Assembly: GCF_014863405.1 (NCBI RefSeq)
Contig: NZ_JACZZA010000019.1
Span: 1-55,544 of the forward strand
Length of the DNA: 55,544 bases
DNA from: Dyella acidiphila
GTDB taxonomy: Bacteria; Pseudomonadota; Gammaproteobacteria; Xanthomonadales; Rhodanobacteraceae
Direction: 5' to 3'
The translations under genes and the position numbers were made by a program. Positions 15,952 through 25,201 of the stretch are shown piece by piece. The notes beneath the pieces are model-generated. The model searched no databases. It was given only the letters and a program-made list of their open reading frames with translations, and was not told the DNA's origin. The stretch's first letter is position 1, and the number at the start of each line of letters is the position of its first letter.

Positions 15952-18249
15952 ATGAATCGTTCGTTAAAGCTGTCGATACTGATGGCGCTTGCGCTGGGCA
16001 GTACTCAGGCGGCAGCCGTGGAACTGGGCCAGGCGCATGTGAAATCGGCGCTGGGCCAGCCTTTGCTGGTGGAAATTCCGGTGACCCAGGCCTCCCAGGC
16101 CGAGCTGGAAAGCCTCAGCGCGCAGCTGGCTTCGAACGACGCTTTCGCCAAGACGGGCAGCGAGCGCCCGACCGTCGCGCTGCAGTTCAGCGTGGTGGAC
16201 GAAGGCGGCCACAAGGTTATCCGTGTCACCAGCAGCGCTCCGGTAAGCGATCCCTACCTGGATCTGCTGATGGAAGTGACCAGCACGGCCGGCAGCAGCG
16301 TGCGCGAATTCGCCATTCTGCTCGACCCGCCGGGCAAGTCCGCGCAGAGCGTACAGAGTGCGACCAGCAGCGCGCCGAGCCATCGCCATGCGCCGTCCTC
16401 CGGCAGCACGGCAGCAGCCCCCGCCGGCCACCAGGCTGCGTCCAACGCTGCGCCTGCCCAGCATGCGGTCGGCCTTAGCGGCGGCCAGTTCGGCCCGGTG
16501 GAGAAGGGTGCCACGCTGTCGCATGTAGCCGCGCAGACCGCGCCGACCGGCGTGGATACCAACCAGATGATGCTGGCGCTGAAGGCGGCCAATCCGGATG
16601 CTTTCTACCGCGACAACATCAATGCCCTGAAGGCCGGCGCGATCCTGCGCCTGCCGTCCCGCGATGACGCCATGGCCACGGCTGCGGCCGCGGCTGCCGC
16701 GACGGTGCGTCAGCAAAACAGCGACTGGCGCAACGGCACGGTCAGTGCGCCGGTGGCTGTGGCTGCCGGCGGCACACGCGCCAATTCGTCGGTGGCGCCC
16801 ACGCAGAGCAGCAAGGCCGACAAGCTGGCGCTGGTGCCGGCAGCGGGCGAAGGCCAGTCGGCCGGCGGCGCGAACGGCAAGGCCAACGCCGCCATTCGGC
16901 AGGAGCTGCAGCGCAGCCAGGAAACGCTGTCTTCGCTGCAACAGCAAAGCGGCGAGCTGGAGTCGCGCCTGAAGGACCTGGAAGACCTCAACGGCAAGAA
17001 CCAGCGCCTGCTGTCGCTCAAGGACAACGAAATCGCCGACCTGCAGAAGCAGCTCGCCGATGCACGCAAGTCCGCGGGCATGCCGGCCGCTGCGCCGGTC
17101 GCCGCGGCCCCTGCACCCACGCCCGCGCCAGTTGCTGCGCCGGCACCTGCCAAGCCGGCCCAGCCGGCTGCGGCGGCCTCCACCCCGGCTGAAACCGCCG
17201 CCCAGGCGCTGGCCGCCAAGCCGGCAGCCAGCACCAGTGCACCGGGCGCAGCGACGGTCACCACCCCGCTCAGCGCACCGGCCAAGCCGAAACCGGCAGC
17301 GCATCCGCCGGTCCATCACACCCCGCCGCCGGAACTGCCCTGGTACATGCAGACCTGGGCAATGGCCGTCGGCGCCGGCGTGATCGTGCTGGCCTTGCTG
17401 GCGCTGTTCGCCCGCCGCGGCAAGTCCGGCGCCAAGCCGGCCAAGTCCAAGGCGGCGCCGGCCGACAAGGGTTCGCTGGCCGATCGTTTCGGTACGGTCG
17501 ACGTCGACAACCTGGACGGCGCGCACGGCTCCGATCCCGACCAGGATGAACTGCTCGACCAACTGGCCGAGCATCCGGACGACATCGCCTCGCATCTGGA
17601 GCTGGTCAGCCTGTACTACATGCGCCGCGATGTGGAGCATTTCGAAGCGGCCGCCGAAGCGATGCACGCGCATATCACCGATGCCGACCAGCCGGAATGG
17701 CAGGACGTGATGCATATGGGCCAGGATCTGGCGCCGGGGCATCCGCTGTTTACGCAGGCGGCCATTCCGCCGTCCGGCCACGATGAGCATTCGCCGCTGC
17801 ACCATTTCGACCTGGACAGCTACGGCGAGGACCGGCATGCCGCCGACGAGCCGGCAGCACCGCGCCAGGCCCCGCCGCCGCTGCCGTCCAAGGTCAGCGA
17901 ATATCACTTCGACTTCGACCTCACCCCGCATCATGCGGAGCCGGCGGCTCCGGCCGTCAGCCAGGTGACGCCGCCCAAGCACGAGGAAGAACCGGTTTCC
18001 ACCTGGCAGTTCGACGAGCCGGCACAGGCCGCACACGAAACCCAGCACGACAGCGGCCACGCCGCCGTGCAGGAAGACGAGTTCGGCGAACTGAATGACG
18101 ATCCGATCGACACCAAGCTCGATCTGGCCCGCGCCTACCTCGACATGGGCGATCCGGACGGTGCCCGCGCCATGCTGGAAGAAGTACTGCACGAAGGCAG
18201 CCAGATGCAGCGGGATGTCGCGCAGACGCTGATGGCGAAGATTCGCTGA
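15952..18249 (+). CDS. fimV: FimV-like pilus assembly/polar hub protein
   Basis: FimV is an inner-membrane peptidoglycan-binding protein needed for type IV pilus assembly, twitching and polar organisation. The 765-aa protein has a signal peptide (about 1-22), the FimV N-terminal domain (VELGQAHVKSALGQPLLVEI), a LysM-type region at about 182-235 (PVEKGATLSHVAAQT...ILRLPS), a coiled coil at about 316-373, an A/P-rich linker, one membrane helix at about 467-486 and an acidic cytoplasmic part. It ends with the conserved C-terminal FimV domain (about 718-765, DTKLDLARAYLDMGDPDGAR). A terminator follows at 18273. It is typically encoded next to asd and truA, as here. Confidence 0.92.
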   Translation: MNRSLKLSILMALALGSTQAAAVELGQAHVKSALGQPLLVEIPVTQASQAELESLSAQLASNDAFAKTGSERPTVALQFSVVDEGGHKVIRVTSSAPVSDPYLDLLMEVTSTAGSSVREFAILLDPPGKSAQSVQSATSSAPSHRHAPSSGSTAAAPAGHQAASNAAPAQHAVGLSGGQFGPVEKGATLSHVAAQTAPTGVDTNQMMLALKAANPDAFYRDNINALKAGAILRLPSRDDAMATAAAAAAATVRQQNSDWRNGTVSAPVAVAAGGTRANSSVAPTQSSKADKLALVPAAGEGQSAGGANGKANAAIRQELQRSQETLSSLQQQSGELESRLKDLEDLNGKNQRLLSLKDNEIADLQKQLADARKSAGMPAAAPVAAAPAPTPAPVAAPAPAKPAQPAAAASTPAETAAQALAAKPAASTSAPGAATVTTPLSAPAKPKPAAHPPVHHTPPPELPWYMQTWAMAVGAGVIVLALLALFARRGKSGAKPAKSKAAPADKGSLADRFGTVDVDNLDGAHGSDPDQDELLDQLAEHPDDIASHLELVSLYYMRRDVEHFEAAAEAMHAHITDADQPEWQDVMHMGQDLAPGHPLFTQAAIPPSGHDEHSPLHHFDLDSYGEDRHAADEPAAPRQAPPPLPSKVSEYHFDFDLTPHHAEPAAPAVSQVTPPKHEEEPVSTWQFDEPAQAAHETQHDSGHAAVQEDEFGELNDDPIDTKLDLARAYLDMGDPDGARAMLEEVLHEGSQMQRDVAQTLMAKIR

Positions 18250-18272
18250 TTGCCGCCGTTGCATGCATCATG

Positions 18273-18303
18273 ATCGGGCCGGCCATGCCGGCCCGATTTT
18301 TTT
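18273..18303 (+). terminator. Intrinsic terminator after fimV
   Basis: A GC-rich stem, ATCGGGCCGG paired with CCGGCCCGAT around a short loop, is followed by seven T residues. It separates fimV from truA. Confidence 0.85.
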
Positions 18304-18355
18304 GTGGCCATGCCGACCTGTTAATCTTGGCCGCTTAGCAACGCACTGAATCATC

Positions 18356-19123
18356 ATGCGCATCGCCCTGGGCATCGAATACGACGGCACCGATTTCCTT
18401 GGCTGGCAACGCCTCAGCCATGGCAACACCGTGCAGGGCAGGGTGGAGCAGGCACTGTCGTTCGTGGCGGCCGAGCCGATCGAAATCACCTGCGCCGGCC
18501 GTACCGATGCCGGCGTGCATGGACGCTGCCAGGTGGTGCATTTCGATACCACGGTGCAGCGCGATATGCGTAGCTGGGTGCTGGGCGGCTGTTCGAATCT
18601 GCCGGACAGCGTGGCGGTGCTGTGGGCACAACCGGTGGCGGAGGATTTTCATGCGCGCTTTTCAGCGCGCAGCCGCCGCTACCGCTACACCATTCTCAAT
18701 CGTCGCGTGCGCCCCGCGCTGGATACGCGCTACGTGGCCTGGGAGCGCCAGCCGCTCGATGCCGAGCGCATGCATGCAGCTGCGCAGGCACTGATCGGCG
18801 AACACGATTTCACGGCATTTCGCGCGATGTCCTGCCAGGCGGCGCATGCACGGCGCGAAGTGAAGACTTTGCGGGTATGGCGCGAGGATGAGCAGGTCAT
18901 CATCGAGATCGAGGCCAATGCGTTCCTGCATCACATGGTGCGCAACATCGTCGGCTCGCTGCTGCCGGTCGGGCGCGGCGAACAATCGGTGGGTTGGGTG
19001 CAGGCCTTGCTGGCCGGCCGCAATCGCGAAGTGGCCGGCCCCACTGCGGCGGCTTCCGGCCTCACCTTTATCGGTCCACGTTATGAGCGGCACTGGCAGT
19101 TGCCGCCTGAGGTAAGCGAATGA
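18356..19123 (+). CDS. truA: tRNA pseudouridine(38-40) synthase TruA
   Basis: TruA converts uridines 38-40 in the tRNA anticodon arm to pseudouridine. The 255-aa protein has the catalytic aspartate D51 in [11 protein letters not shown], the conserved RYRYTILNR and the C-terminal [17 protein letters not shown]. Its stop overlaps trpF by four bases (ATGA), so translation is probably coupled. It begins about 50 bp after the fimV terminator. Confidence 0.96.
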   Translation: MRIALGIEYDGTDFLGWQRLSHGNTVQGRVEQALSFVAAEPIEITCAGRTDAGVHGRCQVVHFDTTVQRDMRSWVLGGCSNLPDSVAVLWAQPVAEDFHARFSARSRRYRYTILNRRVRPALDTRYVAWERQPLDAERMHAAAQALIGEHDFTAFRAMSCQAAHARREVKTLRVWREDEQVIIEIEANAFLHHMVRNIVGSLLPVGRGEQSVGWVQALLAGRNREVAGPTAAASGLTFIGPRYERHWQLPPEVSE

Positions 19124-19743
19124 CCCGGATCAAATGCTGCGGCATGACCCGCATCGAGGACGCCCTGCTGGCGGCGCAACTGGGCGCCGATGCGATCGGC
19201 GTCGTCATGACCGCGCACAGCAAGCGCCAGGTGTCGGTGGCACAGGCCAAGGCCATCGTCGAGGCGATGCCGCCGTTCGTCACTACGGTGGCGCTGTTCA
19301 TGGACGACGACACGGGCTTCGTGCAGGAAGTCATCGACGTCGTGCGTCCCTCGCTGCTGCAGTTTCACGGCACGGAAAGCGATGAATGGTGCCGGCAGTT
19401 CGGCCATCCCTATCTCAAGGCGATCGCGATGGGCGAGGGCGCCGCGGCGCTGTACCAGCTGCGCGATCATCCGCATGCAGCCGGGTTGCTGCTGGATGGT
19501 CACGGGCTGGGCGAGGCGGGCGGCAGCGGCAAAGTCTTCGATTGGTCGTTGATGCCGCACGACGTGAAGCAGCCGCTGATCCTGGCCGGCGGACTGACGG
19601 CGGCCAATGTCGCTGCGGCCATTCGCATCGCGCAGCCGTGGGCGGTGGATGTTGCCAGTGGCGTCGAATCGGCGCCGGGGATCAAGGATCCGCACAAGCT
19701 GCGTGATTTCATCGCTGCCGTGCGCAGCACCGCGAATCCGTAG
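19120..19743 (+). CDS. trpF: Phosphoribosylanthranilate isomerase
   Basis: TrpF catalyses the Amadori rearrangement in tryptophan synthesis. The 207-aa TIM barrel has the catalytic cysteine in [21 protein letters not shown] and the phosphate-binding end [20 protein letters not shown] with [15 protein letters not shown]. It is coupled to truA by an ATGA overlap. trpF and trpBA are separated here by the oppositely oriented trpI gene, so the two tryptophan transcripts are distinct. Confidence 0.96.
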   Translation: MTRIKCCGMTRIEDALLAAQLGADAIGVVMTAHSKRQVSVAQAKAIVEAMPPFVTTVALFMDDDTGFVQEVIDVVRPSLLQFHGTESDEWCRQFGHPYLKAIAMGEGAAALYQLRDHPHAAGLLLDGHGLGEAGGSGKVFDWSLMPHDVKQPLILAGGLTAANVAAAIRIAQPWAVDVASGVESAPGIKDPHKLRDFIAAVRSTANP

Positions 19744-19784
19744 ATTCCGGACTTGATTCGGCAGTAACCAAGTATTGAAGACCT

Positions 19785-19822
19785 GTTGGGTTACCCCCGG
19801 ATCAAGTCCGGGGTAACCCAAC
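19785..19822. repeat. Palindrome of the GTTGGGTTA type, variant
   Basis: A perfect 13-bp stem, GTTGGGTTACCCC paired with GGGGTAACCCAAC, surrounds a loop containing ATCAAG. The outer GTTGGGTTA and TAACCCAAC match the REP-like elements at 8439 and 11390, but the inner part differs. It lies between the convergent trpF and trpI genes and could act as a transcript end. Confidence 0.75.
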
Positions 19823-19837
19823 CTGCGCGCGAGTGCA

Positions 19838-20722
19838 TCAGGCCAGGCTTTTGCGCAGCCATGCCACGAGCGCATCGACACGGTTGTCGTTGCTGCGGCG
19901 TGGCGTAGCCAGGATCCAGCTCGCATCGGTTTGCTGGAAGCCCCATGGAGCAAGCAGGCGGCCTGCGGCGAGATCGTCCTGCACCAATTGCGCGGGTGCG
20001 ATCGCTACGCCCAGTCCGGCCACCGCCGCTTCCAGCAGGTAGAACAGGCGTGCGAAGCCTTGCCCGTAATGCAGCGTGGCGGCGGCGATGCCGCTAGCCT
20101 GCGCCCATGCCGGCCAGGCCTGCGGCCGCGAGCTGGTATGCAGCAGGGCTTCCTCGCTCAAGCTGGCTGCGCCGCCTTCCAGCAGCCACGCAAGACCGAC
20201 ATAGCGCGGGCTGACCACCGGGCCGATGCGTTCCGGCGCCAACGCATGAACCACCCAGCCGGACGGCCAGGGCGGCGCGGCAAGCGCCAGAGCGGCATCG
20301 GGCTGGGTATGCAACGGCGTCAGGGGATCTTCTTCCGGTGACAGGTGCAGGCGCAGCGCGGGCAGTTCGCGTTCCAGCCGTTCCAGGCGGGGGATCACCC
20401 AGCGCGCCAGCAGGCTGCTGGCACAACCCAGCACAAAAGGGCCATCGTGGCGCTGGTGCTGCAGCTCGGCCCAGCCATCGCGCAACTGATCGAACGCGCC
20501 GGCCACCCGGTCGCGCAATTGCTCGCCGGTGGCGGTAAGCGCGATGCCACGCCCGAGCCGGGTAAACAGCGGCTGCTCCAGCGACTCTTCCAGTACCCGC
20601 AGCTGGCGGCTGATCGCGCCATGGGTAACGTGCAATTCCTCGGCCGCGCGGCTGACACTGCCCAGCCGCGCAGTCGCTTCGAAAGCGCGCAGGGCATTCA
20701 GCGAGGGCAGGTCACGGCTCAA
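19838..20722 (-). CDS. trpI: LysR-family activator TrpI
   Basis: TrpI activates trpBA in pseudomonads in response to indoleglycerol phosphate. The 294-aa protein begins [20 protein letters not shown] and has the helix-turn-helix [20 protein letters not shown]. Its effector half contains [20 protein letters not shown] and YYLLEA-like [17 protein letters not shown], close to what I recall of Pseudomonas TrpI along its length. It is divergent from trpB with 123 bp between, the classical trpI-trpBA arrangement. The start is a TTG at 20722; no ATG fits, and the ribosome binding site is weak. Confidence 0.88.
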   Translation of the reverse strand: MSRDLPSLNALRAFEATARLGSVSRAAEELHVTHGAISRQLRVLEESLEQPLFTRLGRGIALTATGEQLRDRVAGAFDQLRDGWAELQHQRHDGPFVLGCASSLLARWVIPRLERLERELPALRLHLSPEEDPLTPLHTQPDAALALAAPPWPSGWVVHALAPERIGPVVSPRYVGLAWLLEGGAASLSEEALLHTSSRPQAWPAWAQASGIAAATLHYGQGFARLFYLLEAAVAGLGVAIAPAQLVQDDLAAGRLLAPWGFQQTDASWILATPRRSNDNRVDALVAWLRKSLA

Positions 20723-20845
20723 GCGTCTTGTGAGAATTTCTAACGAATCGTAGCCATCATATCGCTTTTTCGATGGCCGGAATCGCGGTATTTTCTGCTA
20801 TCTGCCCGCCAGGCGTGCAGTTTGTTCTCACAGGATTTCTGACTA
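20723..20845. promoter_or_regulatory. trpI-trpBA divergent control region
   Basis: The 123-bp gap between the divergent genes should hold both promoters and the TrpI sites. TGTGAGAA at 20729-20736 near trpI is repeated in inverted form as TTCTCACA at 20825-20832 beside the trpB ribosome binding site. The left copy extends into the partial dyad GTGAGAATTTCTAAC. That these are TrpI contacts is inference. Confidence 0.55.
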
Positions 20846-22057
20846 ATGCCCACGATCCAGAATTTCCAGAACTGGCCCGATGCCCACGGGCGATTCGGCG
20901 ACTTCGGCGGCCAGTACGTGGCCGAAACCTTGATGGCCCCGCTGGCCGAACTGACCGAGGCCTACCTGCGCCTGCGCGAGGACCCGGAATTTCTGGCCGA
21001 GCTGGACCGCGACCTCACCCATTACGTGGGCCGCCCCAGCCCGATCTATCACGCCGAGCGCCTGTCCAGGCACGTCGGCGGCGCGCGCATCCTGCTCAAG
21101 CGCGAAGACCTCAATCACACCGGCGCGCACAAGATCAACAACACCATCGGCCAGGCGCTGGTGGCCAAGCGCATGGGCAAGCCGCGCGTGATCGCCGAGA
21201 CCGGCGCCGGCCAGCACGGCGTGGCCAGTGCCACGGTCGCCGCGCGTTTCGGCCTGAAGTGCGTGGTGTACATGGGCGCGGTGGATATCGAGCGCCAGAA
21301 GATCAACGTATACCGCATGAAGCTGCTGGGCGCCGAAGTGATTCCGGTCACCTCCGGCTCCAAGACGCTGAAGGACGCGCTCAACGAAGCGATGCGCGAC
21401 TGGGTTACCAACGTGGCCGACACCTTCTACATCATCGGCACGGTCGCCGGCCCGCATCCGTATCCGATGATGGTGCGCGATTTCAACGCCATCGTCGGTC
21501 GCGAAGCGCGGGCCCAGATGCTGGAGCAATACGGGCGCCTGCCGGATGTACTCACGGCTTGCGTCGGCGGCGGCTCCAACGCGATCGGCCTGTTCCATGC
21601 CTTCCTCAACGACCGCGAGGTACGCATGGTCGGCGCCGAGGCGGCGGGCGAGGGCATTGCCAGCGGACATCATGCGGCATCGCTGGCGGCGGGACGCCCG
21701 GGCGTGCTGCATGGCAATCGCACCTATGTGCTGTGCGACGACAACGGCCAGATCACCGAAACGCATTCGGTGTCCGCCGGCCTCGATTATCCGGGCGTGG
21801 GTCCCGAGCATGCTTTCCTGAAAGACGCCGGTCGCGCCGAGTACGTCGGGGTCACCGATGACGAGGCGCTGGAAGCGTTCCACCTGTTGGCGCGCACCGA
21901 AGGCATTCTCGCCGCGCTGGAATCCAGCCACGCCGTGGCGCAGGCGTTGAAGCTGGCGCGCGAGCTGCCGAAGGATGGCATCGTGCTGTGCAATCTTTCC
22001 GGCCGTGGCGACAAGGACGTGCACACGATTGCTGCACGCGAAGGAGTGCAAGTATGA
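20846..22057 (+). CDS. trpB: Tryptophan synthase beta subunit
   Basis: TrpB condenses indole with serine using PLP, in complex with TrpA. The 403-aa protein has the PLP lysine in [39 protein letters not shown], the phosphate-binding GGGSNAIG and the C-terminal [13 protein letters not shown] lies ten bases before the ATG at 20846. It overlaps trpA by four bases and is divergent from trpI. Confidence 0.98.
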   Translation: MPTIQNFQNWPDAHGRFGDFGGQYVAETLMAPLAELTEAYLRLREDPEFLAELDRDLTHYVGRPSPIYHAERLSRHVGGARILLKREDLNHTGAHKINNTIGQALVAKRMGKPRVIAETGAGQHGVASATVAARFGLKCVVYMGAVDIERQKINVYRMKLLGAEVIPVTSGSKTLKDALNEAMRDWVTNVADTFYIIGTVAGPHPYPMMVRDFNAIVGREARAQMLEQYGRLPDVLTACVGGGSNAIGLFHAFLNDREVRMVGAEAAGEGIASGHHAASLAAGRPGVLHGNRTYVLCDDNGQITETHSVSAGLDYPGVGPEHAFLKDAGRAEYVGVTDDEALEAFHLLARTEGILAALESSHAVAQALKLARELPKDGIVLCNLSGRGDKDVHTIAAREGVQV

Positions 22058-22854
22058 GCCGCATCGATCGCCGTTTCGCCGCCTTGAAAGCCGCGCAGCG
22101 CACCGGCCTGATTCCTTTCATCACCGCCGGCGACCCCGCGCCGGAACACACCGTGGCGCTGATGCATGCGCTGGTCGAGGCCGGTGCGGACGTGATCGAA
22201 CTGGGCGTGCCGTTCTCCGATCCGATGGCCGATGGTCCGGTGATCCAGCACGCCAGCGAGCGCGCGATTGCCAAGGGCGTAGGCCTGGCTGACGTGCTGG
22301 CCTGGGTCACGGCGTTCCGGCAGCGCGATCAGGACACGCCGATCGTGCTGATGGGCTATCTCAATCCGCTGGAAATCCACGGCTACGCGCGCTTCGCCGA
22401 TGAGGCGGTGGCCGCTGGTGTCGATGGCGTGCTGGTGGTGGACTGCCCGCTGGAAGAGACCCAGGTGCTGAGTGCATTGCGTGCAGCCGGCCTGCAGCAG
22501 ATTCTGCTCGCCGCGCCTACCACCGCACCCGCGCGTATGGCGCAGCTGTGCGAAGCGGCCCGAGGTTTCCTGTACTATGTATCGTTCGCCGGCATCACCG
22601 GCGCCGGACGCTTGAGTACACCGGATATCGCCGCACGCGTGGCGCAGATCCGGGCTCAGGCCAAGGCACCGGTAGCGGTCGGCTTCGGCGTCAAGGATGC
22701 GCAGAGCGCGAAAGCGATCGCCGGATTCGCCGATGCCGTGGTGATCGGCAGCGCCCTGGTCGAGCGGCTCGAAAGCGCCGGCAGCGCGCAGGAGATCGCC
22801 ACGCGGGCCGGCGAATTTCTGCGCCCGATCCGCGCAGCGCTGGACGAAAGATGA
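22054..22854 (+). CDS. trpA: Tryptophan synthase alpha subunit
   Basis: TrpA splits indoleglycerol phosphate to indole, which passes to TrpB through the tunnel of the complex. The 266-aa TIM barrel has the catalytic glutamate and aspartate in [19 protein letters not shown] and [11 protein letters not shown], and the phosphate loop [21 protein letters not shown]. The ATG at 22054 overlaps the trpB stop (ATGA) behind AAGGAG. About 255 bp without a gene separates it from accD; that gap holds G/C-rich repeat-like sequence and no clear promoter. Confidence 0.97.
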   Translation: MSRIDRRFAALKAAQRTGLIPFITAGDPAPEHTVALMHALVEAGADVIELGVPFSDPMADGPVIQHASERAIAKGVGLADVLAWVTAFRQRDQDTPIVLMGYLNPLEIHGYARFADEAVAAGVDGVLVVDCPLEETQVLSALRAAGLQQILLAAPTTAPARMAQLCEAARGFLYYVSFAGITGAGRLSTPDIAARVAQIRAQAKAPVAVGFGVKDAQSAKAIAGFADAVVIGSALVERLESAGSAQEIATRAGEFLRPIRAALDER

Positions 22855-23109
22855 TTTCTCGCTCTCCCTGAGGAGGGGGCGGGCTGGGAACCAGGGGCTG
22901 CGAACCTGGGGTTCGCGACAAACCAGATAGGGAACCGCGCCGGATCCGGATGGTCCGAGCGTGATCGAGGCCGGGTCGTCCTCGCCCTTTATCTTTTCGG
23001 GATCAGCTCCATACAGGAGTGGCTCGATACGGCAAAGGGACGCGCGACATGTTCGCGTGACCGGGCGCGCCGAACAGGCGTCGCTTGTTTCCAGATTGAG
23101 GCGTATGCA

Positions 23110-23979
23110 ATGAATTGGCTGCAAAAAATCATGACCCCGCGCGCGCGGACGCAAAGCTCCGCGGCCGGCAAGGGCAAGGTGCCCGAAGGTGTGTGGGAGA
23201 AATGCGCAGGTTGCGGTGCGGTGCTGTACCGGCCGGAGCTGGAGCGCAACCTCATGGTGTGCCCCAAGTGCAGCCATCACCACGCGATCGGTGCGCGCGA
23301 GCGCCTGCTGGCGCTGTTCGACGAAGGCAGCACGCAGGAACACTGGGCCAATCTGGAGCCCACCGATCCGCTGAAATTCCGCGATTCGAAGAAATACCGC
23401 GACCGCATCGTCGCCGCGCAGAAATCCACCGGTGAAAAAGATGCGCTGATCGCGCTGAGCGGCAAGCTCAAGGACAAGCCGCTGATGGCGGTGGCGTTCG
23501 AGTTCTCCTACATGGGCGGCTCGATGGGTTCGGTGGTGGGCGAGAAATTCACCCGCGCCGCCGAGCGCGCGCTGGCCGAACGCAGCGCACTGGTGTGCTT
23601 CTCCGCCAGCGGCGGTGCGCGCATGCAGGAGGCGTTGTTCTCGCTGATGCAGATGGCCAAGACGTCCGCCGCCCTGGCGCGGCTGCGCGAAGCCGGCGTG
23701 CCTTACATCAGCGTGCTGACCGACCCCACCACCGGCGGCGTCTCGGCGAGCCTGGCGATGCTGGGCGATATCAACGTGGCCGAGCCGAAGGCGCAGATCG
23801 GCTTTGCCGGCCGGCGCGTGATCGAGCAGACCGTGCGCGAGACCTTGCCCGAAGGCTTCCAGCGCTCGGAGTTCCTGCTTGAGCATGGTGCGATCGACAT
23901 GATCGTCGACCGTCGCGAGATGCGCGACAAGCTGGCCGACGTGCTCAACATCCTGCGCAAGGTGCCGCGCGCGGCGTGA
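23110..23979 (+). CDS. accD: Acetyl-CoA carboxylase carboxyltransferase beta subunit
   Basis: AccD joins AccA to form the carboxyltransferase that makes malonyl-CoA for fatty acid synthesis. The 289-aa protein has an N-terminal zinc ribbon (C32, C35, C51, C54), and a crotonase-fold catalytic part with [38 protein letters not shown] and [20 protein letters not shown]. In many relatives accD is followed by folC; here a terminator and a 600-bp gene-free stretch follow instead. Confidence 0.97.
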   Translation: MNWLQKIMTPRARTQSSAAGKGKVPEGVWEKCAGCGAVLYRPELERNLMVCPKCSHHHAIGARERLLALFDEGSTQEHWANLEPTDPLKFRDSKKYRDRIVAAQKSTGEKDALIALSGKLKDKPLMAVAFEFSYMGGSMGSVVGEKFTRAAERALAERSALVCFSASGGARMQEALFSLMQMAKTSAALARLREAGVPYISVLTDPTTGGVSASLAMLGDINVAEPKAQIGFAGRRVIEQTVRETLPEGFQRSEFLLEHGAIDMIVDRREMRDKLADVLNILRKVPRAA

Positions 23980-24000
23980 GTCATCGCTGCATGGGTGCAA

Positions 24001-24031
24001 ACAAAGCCGCCGCAAGGCGGCTTTGTTGTTT
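24001..24031 (+). terminator. Intrinsic terminator after accD
   Basis: The stem ACAAAGCCGCC pairs with GGCGGCTTTGT around a short loop and is followed by a T-rich run (TGTTTTC). It lies 21 bp after the accD stop. Confidence 0.88.
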
Positions 24032-24060
24032 TCTCAACCGCTCTTCCGGCTTGCCTTTCG

Positions 24061-24216
24061 CCCTCTCCCTTCGGGGAGAGGGCCGGAGTGAGGGGGCGCG
24101 CTTGCGCGCATCTGCATCCTTGCACCGAATGAGTGGCCGAAAGAGTGCTGCAGCGGCGATGTTCCTTCGTCGCAAAATTGCCTCTCACCCCAACCCTTCC
24201 CCGAAGGGGAGAGGGA
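24061..24216. repeat. CCCTCTCCC-type intergenic inverted repeat
   Basis: Left arm 24061-24095 (CCCTCTCCCTTCGGGGAGAG... then GAGTGAGGGG) and right arm 24181-24216 (CCTCTCACCCC... then CCCCGAAGGGGAGAGGGA) are imperfect inverted copies around about 85 bp. Each arm also folds on itself. Similar elements are at 26962-26983 and, with a different loop, 44221-44376. Confidence 0.75.
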
Positions 24217-24232
24217 GCAACAGCGCATTGGG

Positions 24233-24545
24233 TTTTCCACAATAAATGTGGACGGCCTCTGGACAAGCCTGTGGAAAAGCCTCCGATCACATTGCGCCAT
24301 CAAGCACTTGGCACGCAGTGATGAAAGTTTGCGCAGAAAGTGCGCGCAGTTTTCCACAGCGACTGTGGAAAGTATCCGGTAGAGCTTGTGGATAGGTGTC
24401 GTATGTCATTGACCGCAAAGTATGTGAGCACGGTGTGACGAACGAATGAGCAGCGCAAACTTTGCGCACCGCTGCGCATGCGTTGCGCGTTGCGCGAGGT
24501 TTTCCACAGCGATTGTGGAAAGCAGCCGGTAGAGCTTGTGGATAG
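24233..24545. other. Three repeated modules of DnaA-box-like 9-mers
   Basis: Within the gene-free stretch 23980-24625, three modules begin at 24233, 24350 and 24500 with TTTTCCACA. In each, an inverted 9-mer starting TGTGGA follows at exactly +14 (24247, 24364, 24514) and another at +37 (24270, 24387, 24537). The third-position sites are TGTGGAAAA, TGTGGATAG and TGTGGATAG, one or two mismatches from the DnaA box TGTGGATAA (complement TTATCCACA). Modules two and three are about 80% alike over more than 100 bp and exactly 150 bp apart; module one is more degenerate. TGCGCA-rich sequence lies between modules. This could be a DnaA-binding locus, but it could also be a hairpin repeat family. Confidence 0.55.
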
Positions 24546-24625
24546 ATGCGCTATGTCGTTGAGTGCAAAGCGTGTGGCTACGGCGTGACGATGAATTGCT
24601 CAGCGCACGCAACAGCGATCGGCAA

Positions 24626-25201
24626 CTACGCCAGCAACTGCGGTGCGCTGTGCACCAGCCACAGCGACAGGCTGCCCAGGCCGCTGCCGACCACGATCGC
24701 AGCCAGCACGTCGCTCGGATAATGCAGCCCCAGAATCACCCGCGATGCCGCCACCAGTGCGGTGAAGGTGAGCAGCAGCGGCGCCAGCAGCGGATACCAG
24801 GCCAGCGCCACGATGGTGAAGCCCACCGCTTGCAGCGTGTGACCGGAGGGGAAGCTGAATTCGTCCAGCGGCGGCACATGGGCGATCACGCCGGGGCAGG
24901 TGCGGAACGGACGCGGACGGCGCGTCCAGCGCTTCAGGATGCGGTACAGCAGCAGCGCGACCAGGCCGGTGGCGGCCATGTGGGCGGCGGCTTCCAGGCC
25001 GCGGCGACCATCGATCAAAACCAGCGCCAGCATCAGCGCGTACCAGAAAATGCCATCGCCGAGACGGCTGACGATACCGAAGAACAAACCTACTGCATGC
25101 CGCGCACCCCAGCGATTGGCGGCGATGCACATGCGGCGGTCGAACGCATGGCGGGGCAGGGCAACCTGGTCAGGCAGGTGCGATGGTGACATGGCGCTCA
25201 T
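24626..25201 (-). CDS. PAP2-family membrane phosphatase
   Basis: The 191-aa integral membrane protein has the three PAP2 motifs: KRWTRRPRP, FSFPSGHT and SRVILGLHYPSDV. Members remove phosphate from lipid phosphates such as phosphatidic acid, phosphatidylglycerol phosphate or undecaprenyl diphosphate. About five membrane segments are visible. Its 5' end overlaps the preceding glycosyltransferase gene by 32 bp (23 bp from the second ATG at 25192), so the two form one transcript. A shared role in phospholipid or glycolipid metabolism is inferred from this pairing. Confidence 0.9.
   Translation of the reverse strand: MSAMSPSHLPDQVALPRHAFDRRMCIAANRWGARHAVGLFFGIVSRLGDGIFWYALMLALVLIDGRRGLEAAAHMAATGLVALLLYRILKRWTRRPRPFRTCPGVIAHVPPLDEFSFPSGHTLQAVGFTIVALAWYPLLAPLLLTFTALVAASRVILGLHYPSDVLAAIVVGSGLGSLSLWLVHSAPQLLA

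Noticed and set aside
15964-18264. Very long open frame on the minus strand across fimV (766 codons)
   Set aside because: It mirrors fimV in a high-GC gene. Its translation is rich in R, G and H with no domain, and fimV has clear domains and a ribosome binding site.
22855-23109. Small gene or attenuator between trpA and accD
   Set aside because: No frame has a ribosome binding site and no tandem Trp codons are present. The sequence looks repeat-derived.
21787-24015. Long minus-strand open frame across the end of trpB, trpA and accD
   Set aside because: It is a shadow of three unmistakable genes. Its translation is low-complexity and has no family features.
24350-24372. Intrinsic terminators formed by TTTTCCACA and TGTGGAAAG hairpins
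   Set aside because: No T-run follows the stems, and the fixed third site at +37 is not explained by termination.
24233-24545. CRISPR array
   Set aside because: Modules are 117 and 150 bp apart, differ from one another and contain internal dyads. There are no short identical repeats with unique spacers.
24233-24545. Chromosomal origin oriC
   Set aside because: No dnaA, dnaN, rpmH or gidA gene is nearby and no AT-rich unwinding region is obvious. Only DnaA-box-like sites are present.
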